A DNA stretch of 64,000 bases from Methylorubrum populi (GTDB lineage Bacteria; Pseudomonadota; Alphaproteobacteria; Rhizobiales; Beijerinckiaceae), in the NCBI RefSeq assembly GCF_002355515.1, contig NZ_AP014809.1, positions 434,001-498,000 of the forward strand, given 5' to 3'. Numbering within the stretch: the first letter of the stretch is position 1; every line of letters begins with the position of its first letter. The notes under the pieces were generated by a model. It did not search any database. It was given only the letters and a program-made list of their open reading frames with translations, and was not told the origin of the DNA. The position numbers were made by a program, and so were the translations under genes. Positions 35,818 through 45,159 of this stretch are shown piece after piece.

Positions 35818-36057
35818 GTGCAGAAATGGTCAGGACTGCCCACGTCGTTGGCTATCTCTATACCCCCCCCGGCGAGGAGGGGAGAATGGGGGCTGTCGCG
35901 GTACGGGGCCCTGTTCCGGAGCCTGGGCGGGCGGCGCATCTTCTACGCGTCCGGCGAGGTCGTGTCGCTCTCGGACAAGGTCAGCTTCACGGTCAAGCGT
36001 GGCATGGGCGAGGACGAGCTGCGCCAGCTCTTCGCGGCCGCCGCCACCGGCCGGTAG
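35818..36057 (+). CDS. Short open frame or gene remnant beside the IS1182 end
   Basis: The frame runs out of the IS end with no convincing start; the last 55 codons (SRYGALFRSLGGRRIFYASG, SLSDKVSFTVKRGMGEDELR) have normal high-GC codon use and look like the C-terminus of a real protein. Probably the tail of a gene cut by the IS. It ends 18 bp before the Sel1-repeat gene, so it may once have been in its operon. No family recognised. Confidence 0.35.
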   Translation: MQKWSGLPTSLAISIPPPARRGEWGLSRYGALFRSLGGRRIFYASGEVVSLSDKVSFTVKRGMGEDELRQLFAAAATGR

Positions 36058-36075
36058 CTGGTGGGTGGGGATCGC

Positions 36076-38202
36076 ATGCGCAGGGTTTTCCTCTTCCTCG
36101 TGTGGCTCGCCGTCGTCGGACCGGCGGTGGCCGATCCTCGCGACGACCTCGTCGCCGCCTTCGGCCGTGGCGACCGCGAGACCGCCTTGCGCACGGCGCG
36201 GCCCTTGGCCGAACGAGACGATGTCCTCGCCCAGTATCTGCTCGGCAAGCTCCTGCGGGAGGATGCTGGGACACGCCAGGAGGCGGCCGTCTGGCTGCGG
36301 AAGGCCGCTGAGAAAGGCCATGTCGCCGCACAAGGAGAGCTCGGCTACCTCCTGGCCTTCGACCTGCGCAAGCTGGCGGAAGGCCGCACCTGGATCGAGC
36401 GCGCTGTGCAGGCCAACAATCCGCCTTCGTTCAGGGATCTCGGCTGGATCCAGGAAAACGAGGGGCGGGGCGAGGCCGGGCTGAAGGACGCCGCCGAATC
36501 CTATCGGCGCGGCGCGGAACTGAACGACCGCAACGCGAAGCTGCTCTACGCCAACGCGCTTCTTCACGGGCGAGGCGTCGGCAGGGATCCCGCCGCGGCG
36601 GCGGCGCTGTACTGCACGGTCGGGACCGTCCCGGGCGACCTGCAATGCGCCAAGCTTCTGCTCAAGGGCTCCGTACCGGGGCGAGGGCCGGCCGAGGGGA
36701 TCGCCCTCCTGCGGCGCCTGTCCGAACGGGGCAGCGCCGACGCGCGAGTGGTCCTCGCCGAGTATCTCCTCGACGCGCCGCCCGGCACCCGCGACATCGA
36801 AGAGGCGGTGAGGCTCCTGCACCTCGCGGCCGACCAGGGCCACGCCGATGCCCTGTTCGATCTCGGTTGGCTGGCGAGCCGGGGAATCGGCGGCCCGAAA
36901 GACCTGCGCGCGGCCTTCGACTGGTACGGCAAGGCCGCGGCAGCCGGACAGATCTACGCCTATGGGCGCATGGGCATGCTCGCCGCCGCCGGCCTCGACG
37001 GCAAGCCCGACCCTGCCGAGGCATTGCGGCTCTTCCGGCTCGGGGCAGAGCACGATGACCCGGCGGCGCAGGAACGCCTCGCGATCCGCCTCTGGGACGA
37101 TGCGCCGCCGACCCGGGACCGGGCCGCCGCCGCGGCGCTGTTCTGCCGGCTCGACAGCGCGGTCGCGGCCTATGGCTGCGCGCGGGCGATCACCGAGGGA
37201 GAGGCCGTGGAGAAGGACAGGACCGTCGCGGTGCGCCTTTTCCGCAAGGCCGCCGCCGCAGGGCACGTGGCGGCCCAGGCCGAACTCGGGCACCGCCTTC
37301 TCTCCGGAATCGATGTCGACAAGGACGTTGCCGAGGGCGTGCGGCTGACCAAGCTCGCGGCCGAACGCGGCTCGGCCATCGCATACTTCAACATGGGCGC
37401 CATCCGTTCTTCCGGCCTCGACGGACCTCCGGACTTCAGCGAGGCTCTGCGATGGTACGGGCAGGCAGCGGCGGCGGGGATCGTCGAAGCGCATGCGCGG
37501 GTCGGCCGGCTTCAAAAGTACGGTCCAGCCGAGTTGCGCAACCTGCCGGCCGCCTATGCCGCCTTCAAGACGGGCGCGGACCTGGGAAGCGCCGACGCGC
37601 TTGTCCAGCAGGGCGTGTCGTTGCGCGATGGGACCGGCGTCGCACGGGACGAGGCAGCGGCCGCAGAGCTTCTCTGTCGGAACACGACGGCGTTCGGCCG
37701 CCAGAACTGCGCGCGGCTCGCCATCGCCGGCAAGGCGCGCGGCCGCGACAAGGCCGCCGGCTTCGCGATGCTCGACGCTCTCGTGAAGGAGGGCGACGCA
37801 GGGGCGATGACCGCGATGGCCTATTACACGCTCAACGGCATCGGGACCCGGAAGGACGTTCCCGAAGCGAAGCGTTACGTCGAGCTGGCCGTGGCACAAG
37901 GCGATGCCGCCGCGATGTTCACCAAGGGCGCGATGATCGAGCGCGGCCTCGGTTACAAGCGGGATTTCGCCGAGGCGGTGCGCTGGTACGAACGCGCCGC
38001 CGAGCAGGACCGGCCCGAGGCCCTCCTGACGCTCGGTCGGATCTACGAAAAGGGTCGGTTCGGGAAGGCCGACGCCAATCTCGCGCTCGGGTTCTATCGC
38101 CGGGCGGCGGAGAAGGGGAACGCCGAGGCCGAGGCGGCGGCGAGGCGCCTTTCGCGGCGCCCCGGCGAATCGACGGTTCTCGATTTCCGGCCGCCACCTT
38201 AG
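36076..38202 (+). CDS. Secreted Sel1-repeat (TPR-like) protein
   Basis: 708 residues from ATG 36076 (a GTG 15 bp upstream is an alternative). Signal peptide RRVFLFLVWLAVVGPAVA, then at least a dozen Sel1-like repeats of 35-38 residues over nearly the whole length, with signatures such as EAAVWLRKAAEKGHVAAQGE, EAVRLLHLAADQGHADALFD and EAVRWYERAAEQDRPEALLT. Some repeats carry a Cys pair (ALYCTVGTVPGDLQCAKLL; LFCRLDSAVAAYGCARAI; LLCRNTTAFGRQNCARLAI). Such solenoids are protein-binding scaffolds in the periplasm. It precedes the kinase gene by 192 bp and is likely a partner for the locus B machinery, which is inference. Confidence 0.85.
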   Translation: MRRVFLFLVWLAVVGPAVADPRDDLVAAFGRGDRETALRTARPLAERDDVLAQYLLGKLLREDAGTRQEAAVWLRKAAEKGHVAAQGELGYLLAFDLRKLAEGRTWIERAVQANNPPSFRDLGWIQENEGRGEAGLKDAAESYRRGAELNDRNAKLLYANALLHGRGVGRDPAAAAALYCTVGTVPGDLQCAKLLLKGSVPGRGPAEGIALLRRLSERGSADARVVLAEYLLDAPPGTRDIEEAVRLLHLAADQGHADALFDLGWLASRGIGGPKDLRAAFDWYGKAAAAGQIYAYGRMGMLAAAGLDGKPDPAEALRLFRLGAEHDDPAAQERLAIRLWDDAPPTRDRAAAAALFCRLDSAVAAYGCARAITEGEAVEKDRTVAVRLFRKAAAAGHVAAQAELGHRLLSGIDVDKDVAEGVRLTKLAAERGSAIAYFNMGAIRSSGLDGPPDFSEALRWYGQAAAAGIVEAHARVGRLQKYGPAELRNLPAAYAAFKTGADLGSADALVQQGVSLRDGTGVARDEAAAAELLCRNTTAFGRQNCARLAIAGKARGRDKAAGFAMLDALVKEGDAGAMTAMAYYTLNGIGTRKDVPEAKRYVELAVAQGDAAAMFTKGAMIERGLGYKRDFAEAVRWYERAAEQDRPEALLTLGRIYEKGRFGKADANLALGFYRRAAEKGNAEAEAAARRLSRRPGESTVLDFRPPP

Positions 38203-38394
38203 CCGACCGAAGTCTCGAACTGCGATGCTGCCCCCATCGCCGGCCGAGATTGAAAAGGGCTGAGGGTCCGCGAAGTCCCGTCGTCCATTGATGAGGGACT
38301 ACCCATTCAGGGAAATCGTCTGGATACGAGTGTGAAGATGAACTAGGCTGCTTCATAGGTTCGACGGAATTATTGTCGTTCTGGGCCGGGTGGC

Positions 38395-40188
38395 ATGGCC
38401 GGACACCTCATCGCGACGACGGGCAAGGCATTGCCGGGGGACGAGGCGCCGGCGACCCTGCGGCGCGAGCAGGTCGACGCCGTCTTCCGCGTGGTGGTCC
38501 CCGGTGTTGCCGGGGCTGCCCTCGCTGCGGTGATCCTCGCCACGATTCTCGTGAAGCTCGGCGCGGCCGATCCTCGGACGGCGACGGGCTGGACGGCCTC
38601 CGTCGTGGCCTGTGCCGTCGCTCACACGTGTCTTGCCCGCGCCTATCGGCGGCCCGGCCTCCCGAGCAGGGACGCCTCCCGATGGCCCCGCGTCTTCACG
38701 CTGATCGCCGGGCTGGAAGGCATCGCCTGGGGATTCGCCGCCGTGGGCCTGACGCCGGGCGCGCCTTTCGACGTGCGGTTTCTCGCCATCGCCGTGACGA
38801 TCGGGGTGACGGCCGGCGCGATCCCGGCCTTCGGGCCTCACCTGCCGGCTTTCCTGGCGCTGTTCCTGCCCGCGACGCTGCCTTACGTGGCGGCCAACCT
38901 CTTCGCCTCCACCCTCGTCGAGCGGGCGAGCGCGCTCCTGATGCTGGTCTACGCCGCGGTGATGGGCGGCCTCGGACTTCGCAGCCACCGCGCCTTCGCC
39001 GCGATGGTCGGCCTGCGGCTGCGCACCGAGGCGCTGGCCGAGGCCCTGCGGCGGGAGCGGGATGCGGCCGAGGCCGCCAACCGTGCAAAATCGAGCTTCC
39101 TCGCCGCGGCGAGCCACGACCTGCGCCAGCCGGTGCATGCGCTCGGCCTGTTCGCGGGCGCCCTGCGCCGCCTGGACCTGCCCGACGAGGCGCGCCTCCT
39201 CGTGGAGCGGATCGAAGCCTCGGCAGGGGCCATGGACGGGCTGTTCAACGCGATCCTCGATATCTCGCGGCTCGATGCCGGCGTGGTCGAGGTCGAGCCG
39301 CGCGCGTTCCGGATCGGCCTCGCTCTTGACCGCATCTGCCGCGACCTCGGCCCCGAAGCGGAGGCCAAGGGCCTCCGGCTGCGATGCCGCCCCTCCGGCG
39401 CGATCGCATGGACGGATCCGATCCTGCTCGAGCGCGTGCTGCGCAACCTGGTCTCGAACGCGGTGCGCTACACGGATCGCGGCGGCGTCCTCGTCGCCTG
39501 CCGCCTCCGCGGTGGCCGCCTCGCGGTCCAGGTCTGGGATACGGGACCCGGCATCGCGCCCGACGACCGCGAGCGCATCTTCCAGGAATACGTGCAGATC
39601 GGGAATGCCGAGCGGGACCGCGCCAGGGGGCTCGGCCTGGGGCTCGCAATCGTCCTGCGGACCTGCGCCGTCCTCGGTGCGCCGCTCGCGTTGCGTTCAC
39701 GAGTCGGGCGCGGCTCGTGCTTCGAGGTCGTGGTCGCCATGGCCGAGGAGGCGGCGCCGGCCGAGGAGCCGGCCGAGGCGGTGCCGGGCGCGACCGCACG
39801 GGCGCTCGTGGTGGTCATCGACGACGAGGCGCCGATCCGCGAGGCGATGGAGCGCCTGCTTGCCGGCTGGGGCCACGCGGTGATCGCGGCGGCCTCGGGC
39901 GAGGAGGCGGTGGGGCGGCTGGCCTCCCATCCGGAACGGCCGGACCTGATCGTCTCCGACTACCGGCTGCGGGACGGCGAGACGGGCCTCGACGCGATTG
40001 AGCGCCTGCGCTCCGAATACAACGAGACGATCCCGGCGCTGCTCGTGACCGGCGATACCGCGCCGGACCGGCTGATCGAGGCCAGAGCGAGCGGGCTCGT
40101 GCTGCTGCACAAGCCGGTGCCGAACGGAAAGCTGCGCGCCGCGATGCGCAACCTGATGGCCGGCGCCCTCGATTCCGGAGGCGGATGA
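38395..40188 (+). CDS. Hybrid sensor histidine kinase/response regulator
   Basis: 597 residues. An N-terminal membrane region with six or seven spans (about residues 33-195), a short coiled coil (LAEALRRERDAAEAANRAKS), the HisKA dimerisation helix with phospho-acceptor His241 (SHDLRQPVHALGLFAG), an HATPase_c domain (N box LRNLVSNAVRYTDRGG, G1 VWDTGPGIAP, G2 GLGLGLAIV) and a C-terminal receiver domain with Asp522 (IVSDYRLRDGETGLD). The DLRQPVHAL box is typical of the PP-type hybrid kinases. The signal is unknown. It is tail-to-tail with the response regulator (7 bp apart). Confidence 0.92.
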   Translation: MAGHLIATTGKALPGDEAPATLRREQVDAVFRVVVPGVAGAALAAVILATILVKLGAADPRTATGWTASVVACAVAHTCLARAYRRPGLPSRDASRWPRVFTLIAGLEGIAWGFAAVGLTPGAPFDVRFLAIAVTIGVTAGAIPAFGPHLPAFLALFLPATLPYVAANLFASTLVERASALLMLVYAAVMGGLGLRSHRAFAAMVGLRLRTEALAEALRRERDAAEAANRAKSSFLAAASHDLRQPVHALGLFAGALRRLDLPDEARLLVERIEASAGAMDGLFNAILDISRLDAGVVEVEPRAFRIGLALDRICRDLGPEAEAKGLRLRCRPSGAIAWTDPILLERVLRNLVSNAVRYTDRGGVLVACRLRGGRLAVQVWDTGPGIAPDDRERIFQEYVQIGNAERDRARGLGLGLAIVLRTCAVLGAPLALRSRVGRGSCFEVVVAMAEEAAPAEEPAEAVPGATARALVVVIDDEAPIREAMERLLAGWGHAVIAAASGEEAVGRLASHPERPDLIVSDYRLRDGETGLDAIERLRSEYNETIPALLVTGDTAPDRLIEARASGLVLLHKPVPNGKLRAAMRNLMAGALDSGGG

Positions 40189-40195
40189 GGCGGCC

Positions 40196-40840
40196 TCAGA
40201 TCAGGCCCGCCGCTCGGGCGGCCACCGCGGCCTGGGTCCGGTTGATGGCGCCGAGCAGCTTGAAGATCGCCGTGACGTGCGCCTTCACCGTCTTCTCCGA
40301 GAGATCGAGTTCGTAGGCGATGATCTTGTTGGGCTGGCCGGCGCTCAGGCGGCGCAGCACCTCTACCTGACGGGCGGTGAGCGCCGGGGCGGCGGTGTCC
40401 GTCCGGCGCGCCGGAACCGGCATCGGCGCCGTCGATCGGGTCGCCTCCCCGATGATCAGGGGCGGTACGTACACGTCCCCGTCCATCACCAGGCGGATCG
40501 CGGCGAGCAGGGTGTTGTGGCTCGCCGATTTCGGGACGTAGCCGAGGGCTCCGTTGCCGAGGGCGCGGCGCGCGTCCCCCGCATCCTCGGACGAGGACAG
40601 GACGATCACCGGCACTTCCGGCCGCACCCGGCCGAACTCGCCGATCGCGGTGAGCCCATCCATTCCGGGCAGGACCATGTCGAGGATCACGACGTCGAGG
40701 TCGTCGTGCGCTTGCGCGAGAGGCAGGGCGTCTGCCACGGTTCCGGCTTCGAGGATCGCGACATCGGGTCCCGCCCGCCGGAGCAGGGCGGCGATCCCCT
40801 CGCGCAGCACCGGATGATCGTCGACGATCAGGAACTTCAT
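40196..40840 (-). CDS. NarL/FixJ-family response regulator
   Basis: 214 residues from ATG 40840. Receiver domain with acidic pair (IVDDHPVLREG) and phospho-acceptor Asp54 (VVILDMVLPGMDG), Lys in YVPKSASHN; then a LuxR-type helix-turn-helix (LTARQVEVLRRLSAGQPNKI, LSEKTVKAHVTAIFKLLGAI). It binds DNA upon phosphorylation, most likely by the neighbouring hybrid kinase. It is divergent from the TolQ-like operon with 122 bp between, so that operon is a plausible target. Confidence 0.93.
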   Translation of the reverse strand: MKFLIVDDHPVLREGIAALLRRAGPDVAILEAGTVADALPLAQAHDDLDVVILDMVLPGMDGLTAIGEFGRVRPEVPVIVLSSSEDAGDARRALGNGALGYVPKSASHNTLLAAIRLVMDGDVYVPPLIIGEATRSTAPMPVPARRTDTAAPALTARQVEVLRRLSAGQPNKIIAYELDLSEKTVKAHVTAIFKLLGAINRTQAAVAARAAGLI

Positions 40841-40962
40841 CGCAGGAGTATCGCCGGGTTCCGCGTCGCCCGAAAGGGTCCGGACGTCCCGCGACCAAGG
40901 TCCTACCGGACTCGACTCGCCGTCGACCATCGGTCAGCTTACGCGAAGCTTCCGCTCTCTCC

Positions 40963-41820
40963 ATGCTCGTCGCCATGACGGATTCTTCAGCGAACACCGG
41001 GCTAGGTGACGCCGCGGGACGGGTGCGGAGCGGCGTGCGTCCCTGGCCGACCGTCCCCGGGATCTGGCGGGTGCGGCTTACGGCGCTCGCAATCGCCGCG
41101 GCCGCGATCCTCGCCATGACCGTGATGACGATGCCCGATTCGCCGACGGCCGCCCTGCTGCTCGACCGGCAGCGCTACAGCGTCTTTCCCTATCCCTTCA
41201 CCATCCAGAACCTGATCTACCTCGCGCTCGCCTGGGCGATGGGCGAGCTCTACCGGCGCTGGCGGGCGGCCCGGCGCGAGCGGGCCTTCCTCCGGGCCGG
41301 GTTGCTGCCCGAGGATCCGAACTCCATGCTCGAACTGCACGAGCTCGGACCGATCCGGCGGCGCGTCGCCGACCTGCACGATGCCGAGAGCGGCTTCCTG
41401 CCCGCCCTGATGGACCTGACGATCCTCCAGCTCCAGGCGAGCCGCTCGGTCGATCAGGCGATCAACGTGTTGACGAATGCGCTGAGCCTGATGAGCGATC
41501 AGGTCGACCTGCGCTACCAGATGCTGCGCTACATGGCGTGGCTGATCCCGACGATCGGCTTCCTCGGGACGGTCATCGGCCTGTCCCTCGCTCTCCACCT
41601 CATCGATCCCGCCAACATGGATCTCGGCAAGGTGGTGGGGGGCCTCTCGGTGTCGTTCTACACCACCCTCGTCGCCCTGATCGCCAGCGCCGTGCTCGCC
41701 TTCGTGCAGCATGCCGTCCAGGAGCAGGAGGAACTCGCCCTCAACGCGGCCGGACAATATTGCCTCAAGAACCTGATCAACCGCGTCTATATCGACCACG
41801 AGAGCCGGGTGGAGCGGTGA
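40963..41820 (+). CDS. MotA/TolQ/ExbB-type proton-channel protein
   Basis: 285 residues from ATG 40963 (ATG 40975 is an alternative). Four membrane spans: LTALAIAAAAILAMTVMTM, FTIQNLIYLALAWAMGELY, AWLIPTIGFLGTVIGLSLAL and SFYTTLVALIASAVLAFVQH. The last two carry the family signature P-T-I-G-F-L-G-T-V-I-G and the Thr of FYTTLVAL lining the channel. A cytoplasmic loop of about 90 residues (LQASRSVDQAINVLTNAL) lies between spans 2 and 3. Such proteins form pentameric channels around a TolR/MotB-type dimer, encoded next. First gene of the locus B operon. Confidence 0.88.
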   Translation: MLVAMTDSSANTGLGDAAGRVRSGVRPWPTVPGIWRVRLTALAIAAAAILAMTVMTMPDSPTAALLLDRQRYSVFPYPFTIQNLIYLALAWAMGELYRRWRAARRERAFLRAGLLPEDPNSMLELHELGPIRRRVADLHDAESGFLPALMDLTILQLQASRSVDQAINVLTNALSLMSDQVDLRYQMLRYMAWLIPTIGFLGTVIGLSLALHLIDPANMDLGKVVGGLSVSFYTTLVALIASAVLAFVQHAVQEQEELALNAAGQYCLKNLINRVYIDHESRVER

Positions 41821-41845
41821 GCGCCGGCCGGACGAGGCCGCCGCG

Positions 41846-43672
41846 ATGAGACGGCGGAGGCGGCAGGCGGAGACCAGCGAGGTCGCGCTGATGGCCGTGA
41901 TGACGAAGGCGATGGGCGCCTTCCTCATCCTGATGGTGTTCGGGATGAAGTACTACATCCCCGACTTCACCTCCGAGCAGATCGCCGCCATCGTTCGCTC
42001 CTCCCTCGGCGGCGTGCGCACGCAGCTCGAAGCGTCCGGCCGCAAGCTCAAGTCCGGCGACTATACCCGGGAAGACCTCGACCGCCTCCAGGAGCAGATC
42101 GATGCGGCGGTGGCCAAGCTCGCGCAGGCCGAGCGGGACGTCTCGCGGCTCCAGACCCGGCTCGACCAAGCGGCCTCGCAGCTCCGCCGCGTGGAGGAAG
42201 AGCGCGGTCGCCTCCGGACCGAAGCCGAGGCGGCGCGCACCGAGATCGCGCGGCTGAAGGCGGCGCTGGCGGAGGCGGAGGCGCGGGCACGGCGGTTCGA
42301 GACCGAGGCGGAGACGCTGCGGGCCGAGGTCGCGCGGATGAAGGCGGAGGACACCGCCGCGCTCAAGTCCCGGATCGAGGCGCTCGCCCGCGAGAACGCG
42401 GACCTCGCGGCGCGCCGGACGGCGGTCGTGCAATTGCGATACACCTGTGCCGACGCCGTGATCGTCGTCGGCGTCTCGCATCAGGAGACGCGCGAGCCGG
42501 GCAAGGCCGAACCCGTGATCCCCGGAGACGGCTCGCCCGGCTACGGACCGATCGTGCGCGGCCCGGACACGATGCGGCCCCAGGAGAGCCTGGACTTCAG
42601 TCCGCTGCGCGGCTCGCGCGAGGTGGCCTCGACCTGGATGGGACGCGCCCTTCACGCCGGCGATGCCCTGGCGGTCTACGCCAAGTACCTGAATGCGGTG
42701 CCGATGGACGGGAGCCAGGGGCCAAGCGGCGCGTCGATCTCCTGCGAGGTGACGAGCTTCCTGTCCTCCGGCGGCATTGCGGTGGGAGCTCCGCCCATCC
42801 GGGTCGGCCCGCAGCGGCCCTTCGCCTTCATCGGGCTCGTGCGCCTGGTGGGCGAACGGCTCCAGGCCGTGCGTCTCGACGAAGCGCAGACGCGCTGGTT
42901 CGCGGAACGTCTGTCCGCGGCACCGTGCAAGGCGCCGGTCTGCGACCCGTCGAGCGCCGCCGCCCGCGGGGCGCTGCGCGGCTATCTCGCCGACCTCTAT
43001 GGCAGCCGTCTCGCCGAAACACCCATCGGCTCCCCCGGCGACGGCGCCGGCCCTGTCGTCGATGAGCTGCTTGACCGCTACGTCGCTGGCTCCCTCGATC
43101 AGCCGACTGTCACGCGCTGGATCGATCTCGTCGCGGCCGATCCCAAGCAGGCCGCCGGCGCTCCGTCGGGCCCATCCGATGCTCTCGCGGGTGAGATGCG
43201 GCCACGCCTCTCGGCGGCCGGCGTGCCTCAAGCCGTGGCCGATGCATTCTTGCGGCGTGCGTCCTTCGGCTGGTGGAGTCCGGCGGAGCGCGAGGCGCGC
43301 CTGCGCCGTGCCGGCATCGCGCCGCTGCCGGGCGAGTTAGAGGCGCAGGCCGCCGCCACGCGCGCGCTTCCCGGCCACGTCGCGCTCATCAAGCCGATGG
43401 TCGAGGAGGGCGCGATGACCGCCGCCCAGGGCCTCGAATGGCTGGCGCTCGTCACCCGCGCCCGCGAAGCCGGCCGCCCGCGGGAGGGCGCTGCCGGACC
43501 GCCAGTTCCCAACCCGCCGCCGCAGGTCCAGCGCCTCGCCGAGGGCCTCGGCGCCAAGGGCTTTCCCGAGCCGTTCATCCTGATCGTCCACGGCCTCGCC
43601 GATGCCGGTTCGCTCAAGGCCGCCGACGCCCTCGACCTCCTGGCGCGCACGAAAGGACGCGAACGCCGATGA
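41846..43672 (+). CDS. MotB/TolR-like single-span protein with long coiled coil
   Basis: 608 residues. One N-terminal span (VALMAVMTKAMGAFLILMVF, residues 13-32) in the position where MotB/ExbD/TolR insert into a MotA-type channel. The Asp that carries protons in these families is not evident in the span; K21 is in its middle and D40 lies just after it. Residues about 70-200 are a coiled coil (LQEQIDAAVAKLAQAERDVS, LRTEAEAARTEIARLKAALA), then a beta-rich domain (TCADAVIVVGVSHQ, ISCEVTSFLSSGGIAVGAPP) and a helical C-terminus. The periplasmic part does not look like an OmpA peptidoglycan-binding domain. Lies 25 bp after the TolQ-like gene and overlaps the next by ATGA. Confidence 0.75.
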   Translation: MRRRRRQAETSEVALMAVMTKAMGAFLILMVFGMKYYIPDFTSEQIAAIVRSSLGGVRTQLEASGRKLKSGDYTREDLDRLQEQIDAAVAKLAQAERDVSRLQTRLDQAASQLRRVEEERGRLRTEAEAARTEIARLKAALAEAEARARRFETEAETLRAEVARMKAEDTAALKSRIEALARENADLAARRTAVVQLRYTCADAVIVVGVSHQETREPGKAEPVIPGDGSPGYGPIVRGPDTMRPQESLDFSPLRGSREVASTWMGRALHAGDALAVYAKYLNAVPMDGSQGPSGASISCEVTSFLSSGGIAVGAPPIRVGPQRPFAFIGLVRLVGERLQAVRLDEAQTRWFAERLSAAPCKAPVCDPSSAAARGALRGYLADLYGSRLAETPIGSPGDGAGPVVDELLDRYVAGSLDQPTVTRWIDLVAADPKQAAGAPSGPSDALAGEMRPRLSAAGVPQAVADAFLRRASFGWWSPAEREARLRRAGIAPLPGELEAQAAATRALPGHVALIKPMVEEGAMTAAQGLEWLALVTRAREAGRPREGAAGPPVPNPPPQVQRLAEGLGAKGFPEPFILIVHGLADAGSLKAADALDLLARTKGRERR

Positions 43673-45087
43673 GCCGGCGCATGGTCCGCTGTCTCGACGG
43701 CCATCCCTACGACGCCAACGCGCATGATTCCTGCCCGGTCTGCGGGGCGGCGCCGATGCGCGTTGCGGGAGCGGGCGCGGCGTCGCGACCCGACGCCTCA
43801 GGCGAGGGCCGAAGCGAACCCGACCCGGCGCCGCCTCCGCCCTGGCGACGCCGGGCGGCGTTCGCCGTCCTCGGCCTCGGCCTCGTCGTCGGCGGCGGGC
43901 TCGCCATCGACCGGCTGCGGCCGGTGGATTGCGCACGCCCCGACATGGCCGAGAGCGGTCGGTGCGCGGCCGAGACCCGGCAGCGCCGGGAGGCCGAGAC
44001 CCGGGCACGCGAGGTGGCCGAGGAGGCGCGGCGGAAAGACGCCGCCGCCCGGCGCGAGACGGAGGCCCGCCAGGCGGATGCCTCGGCCCGTCAGGCCCGC
44101 GCCGAGGCGGATCGCGCGGTGGCTGCTTTCGCCGCCGCCGCCGGCTCGGCCGCCCGCGTGCGGGCCGCCTACGCCCCGCTCGATCCGGCCGATGTCGAAC
44201 CGCTGCTCGACACGCTTTCGCCGCTGCCATTCGCGGAGGGACAGCTGCGCCTCTCGCGGGCCCTGCGCCATGGCCTCGTCCTGACCCGCGCTCTGCGGGC
44301 CTTCCGGGCCGGCCAGACGCCGGTGGCCCGCACGCTCCTCACGGGGCTGTCCAAGGCGGTGCCGCCCGAACCGGACCGGCCAGTGGCCTACGGGGCCTAT
44401 GCCCTCGGCTTTATCCTCGCGACGACGGGCGGCGACCCCGCCGATATGGCGGCGGCGGCCTTCCACCTGCGGGTCGCTTCGGAACTCGGCCTCGCCGGCG
44501 CGGTGATCGAGCTGCTGCGCCGTCCGAACCTCGTCACGGCGGCCAGGATCGACGATCCCGGCGCCGCGCGCCTGCTCGACACCGCCGCGATCCAGAACGG
44601 CCAGTCGGCCGCTTTGGAGGACCTCTACAAGCGGCGCGGCCTCAATCCGTTGCCGGCCGTCCTGCTGGCCAAGGCTTTTCGCGACGCATTGACGGCGGGA
44701 GACCGCCCGGCCCTGATCGCCGCCTATCGGGCGATCGGTGAACGGCGCGCGCCTCTCATCGACGCCGACATGGCCTACGCGATCGCCAGCACGCCGGGCT
44801 TCGACGGACCCTACGAGCGGATCCTCGCGATGGCCGACGGCGGAGCCGCGGCGATGCAGCCGCGCTCCTACGCGGTGATCGGCTGGCTCTGCGAGACGGG
44901 CGGCGCCGGCCTGCCGAAGGACATCCCGAACGCCGCGCTCTGGACCGCGCTCGCGCTCGTCGGCACGAAGCCGGAGGAGCCCTCCTTCCCGGATTTGCGC
45001 AAGCGCTATGCCGGTCTCAAGGATGCGCTGCCTCCCGGCCAGCGGACTCTCGTGGAGCAGGTCGCCAAGGAAATCGGGCTGCCGTGA
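43669..45087 (+). CDS. Zinc-ribbon, single-span, coiled-coil and helical-repeat protein
   Basis: 472 residues from ATG 43669, overlapping the upstream stop. The N-terminus is a zinc ribbon (RCLDGHPYDANAHDSCPVCG: C-x4-H...C-x2-C). A Pro-rich linker, one membrane span (AAFAVLGLGLVVGGGLAIDR, about residues 62-81), a charged coiled coil (EAETRAREVAEEARRKDAAA) and then about 270 residues of Sel1/TPR-like helices (YALGFILATTGGDPADMAAA) follow. Topology suggests the zinc ribbon in the cytoplasm and the helical part in the periplasm. Likely a structural component of the TolQR-like complex. Confidence 0.72.
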   Translation: MSRRMVRCLDGHPYDANAHDSCPVCGAAPMRVAGAGAASRPDASGEGRSEPDPAPPPPWRRRAAFAVLGLGLVVGGGLAIDRLRPVDCARPDMAESGRCAAETRQRREAETRAREVAEEARRKDAAARRETEARQADASARQARAEADRAVAAFAAAAGSAARVRAAYAPLDPADVEPLLDTLSPLPFAEGQLRLSRALRHGLVLTRALRAFRAGQTPVARTLLTGLSKAVPPEPDRPVAYGAYALGFILATTGGDPADMAAAAFHLRVASELGLAGAVIELLRRPNLVTAARIDDPGAARLLDTAAIQNGQSAALEDLYKRRGLNPLPAVLLAKAFRDALTAGDRPALIAAYRAIGERRAPLIDADMAYAIASTPGFDGPYERILAMADGGAAAMQPRSYAVIGWLCETGGAGLPKDIPNAALWTALALVGTKPEEPSFPDLRKRYAGLKDALPPGQRTLVEQVAKEIGLP

Positions 45088-45159
45088 AGGCGCTCCGCAA
45101 GCTGGACGTTTCGGAGCCTCTCCCGGCATGGTGAGGCCGGCCCGGCGGAGCATCGCGGC

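Noticed and set aside
40963..43672. Zorya-type ZorAB defence pair
   Set aside because: The MotA-like protein lacks the long cytoplasmic ZorA tail, the partner lacks an OmpA-like domain, and no ZorC/ZorD/ZorE-like gene follows. Only general MotA/TolQ similarity is claimed.
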